Shown in pieces: positions 62,959 to 64,000 of a stretch of 64,000 bases of DNA. How positions within the stretch are numbered: the first letter of the stretch is position 1; every line of letters begins with the position of its first letter. The DNA comes from Flavobacteriaceae bacterium. Its GTDB lineage: Bacteria > Bacteroidota > Bacteroidia > Flavobacteriales > Flavobacteriaceae. The notes under the pieces are model-generated. The model searched no databases. It was not told where the DNA came from and saw nothing but the letters and a program-made list of their open reading frames with translations. A program made the translations under genes and the position numbers. The DNA lies in contig CANGFO010000003.1 in the NCBI GenBank assembly GCA_947453195.1, forward strand, positions 62,001 to 126,000, in the 5' to 3' direction.

Positions 62959-64000
62959 ATGAACATTTATCAATGGTTTATCTTTTTCTTTGCAGTTCAA
63001 GCAATTCACTATTTTGGAACTTGGAAATTATACGTAAAAGCAGGTAGAAAATCTTGGGAGGCGGCTATCCCTGTATACAATTCAATTGTATTGATGAAAA
63101 TCATCAATCGCCCTACTTGGTGGACATTTTTGTTATTTATTCCAATCATTAATTTAATCATGTTTCCGGTTATTTGGGTGGAAACATTACGCAGCTTTGG
63201 AAGAAGATCTACGCTAGATACCTTTTTAGTAATAGCAACTTTCGGACTTTATATTTACTACATCAATTTCACTCAAGAGGTACAATACAATTCCAATAGA
63301 GAAACTACGGCTACTTCTAAAACTGGAGATACGGTAAGTTCGTTATTATTTGCGATCATTGTGGCCACTTTTGTGCATACCTATTTCATTCAGCCTTTTA
63401 CAATTCCTACCGCATCGTTAGAAAAATCATTACTTATTGGAGATTTTCTTTTTGTAAGTAAAATGAATTACGGAGCTAGAACCCCAATGACAACTGTTGC
63501 CGCACCTATGGTTCACGATACTTTGCCCTTAGTACACACTAAATCGTATTGCAAATGGCCGCAATTACCTTATTTCAGATTTCCTGGTATTGAAAAAATA
63601 AAAAATAATGATATTGTAGTTTTCAACTGGCCAGTAGATACGGTAGAGAAATTCTTCGATACCTCAGGTAGAAAAGCAGATAAACCAGTAGATAAAAAAT
63701 CAAATTACGTTAAAAGATGTGTTGGAATTCCAGGAGATAATTTAGCTATAAAAGACGGAATTATTTTCGTTAACGGAAATGAATTAATCTTACCGGAAAG
63801 AGCAAAACCTCAGTATTCCTATAAAATGGCAATAGATCCAACAGCTTCAATTGACTTTGAATCGTTGTTTAAAGAATTGGATATTACCGATAGATACGGT
63901 ATCAATAATACAAAAGATACCATTTATTTTAGCGCATTACCTGCATCTAGCGTAGAGCGTTTTAAAGGTGTTGCTGGAATAAAATCGGTTACCCGAATCA
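62959..64000 (+). CDS. lepB: Signal peptidase I, partial (continues past window)
   Basis: 347 codons visible from ATG 62959. The N-terminal 85 residues form a DUF5684-like membrane segment (AGRKSWEAAIPVYNSIVLM) fused to LepB. Then a helix (SSLLFAIIVATFVHTYFI) and the catalytic serine S153 in PFTIPTASLEKSLLIGDF, with the usual Met beside it replaced by Leu. The general base Lys is in NYVKRCVGIPGDNLAI. It processes Sec signal peptides at the outer face of the inner membrane. The C-terminus is outside the window. Confidence 0.9.
   Translation, partial: MNIYQWFIFFFAVQAIHYFGTWKLYVKAGRKSWEAAIPVYNSIVLMKIINRPTWWTFLLFIPIINLIMFPVIWVETLRSFGRRSTLDTFLVIATFGLYIYYINFTQEVQYNSNRETTATSKTGDTVSSLLFAIIVATFVHTYFIQPFTIPTASLEKSLLIGDFLFVSKMNYGARTPMTTVAAPMVHDTLPLVHTKSYCKWPQLPYFRFPGIEKIKNNDIVVFNWPVDTVEKFFDTSGRKADKPVDKKSNYVKRCVGIPGDNLAIKDGIIFVNGNELILPERAKPQYSYKMAIDPTASIDFESLFKELDITDRYGINNTKDTIYFSALPASSVERFKGVAGIKSVTRI

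Overview
The window looks like a chromosomal segment from a member of the Flavobacteriaceae, close to Flavobacterium. It is AT-rich and has no Shine-Dalgarno-type leaders. Many upstream regions carry the Bacteroidota -7 element TAnnTTTG. Marker families are T9SS sorting domains (type A and type B/CHU_C), GLPGLI proteins, DUF6452/DUF6048, DUF5683, DUF6095, a DUF5684-like LepB extension and the parA-parB-DUF5683-dapB-lepB order. I see no tRNA, rRNA, CRISPR array, insertion sequence or prophage. No stretch over about 300 bases lacks a gene.

Layout: 1-3443 holds a large TPR envelope protein (running off the left edge) divergent from an FtsE-like ATPase. 3471-10591 is a surface-polysaccharide block with four glycosyltransferases, a flippase, a hexapeptide acyltransferase and a FemAB-like protein. 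10705-20000 has a T9SS type B secreted protein, an rRNA methyltransferase, a serine hydrolase, DUF6452-DUF6048-RlmD, DUF1697 and an atypical Nramp protein. 19741-29017 is mostly housekeeping: ornithine aminotransferase, small membrane proteins, Smr protein, cysteine desulfurase, RNA methyltransferase, ZIP transporter, MurQ and TerC.

29148-34287 is the main accessory island. A minus-strand operon encodes two short cysteine-containing secreted peptides, two GLPGLI proteins and a TonB-receptor-like outer-membrane protein split by a -1 frameshift. A small XRE regulator diverges from it. I consider this the best candidate for an undescribed system: the two peptides appear to be paralogs sharing a 32-residue Cys-to-Cys framework, and the frameshift sits exactly on a slippery heptamer in the right phase.

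34308-48247 has formate-THF ligase, both topoisomerase IV subunits, YchF, ferredoxin, acyl-CoA reductase, SerC-SerA, small proteins and FolE. 48400-53468 has a LolD-like ATPase, a polytopic membrane protein overlapping a TIGR02757 gene, uridine kinase and a DivIC/FtsB-like protein. 53615-58809 encodes both methylmalonyl-CoA mutase subunits, with a T9SS-exported propeller-like protein between them. 58908-64000 has a dienoyl-CoA-reductase-like SDR, ParA, ParB, DUF5683, DapB and the start of LepB, cut by the right edge.
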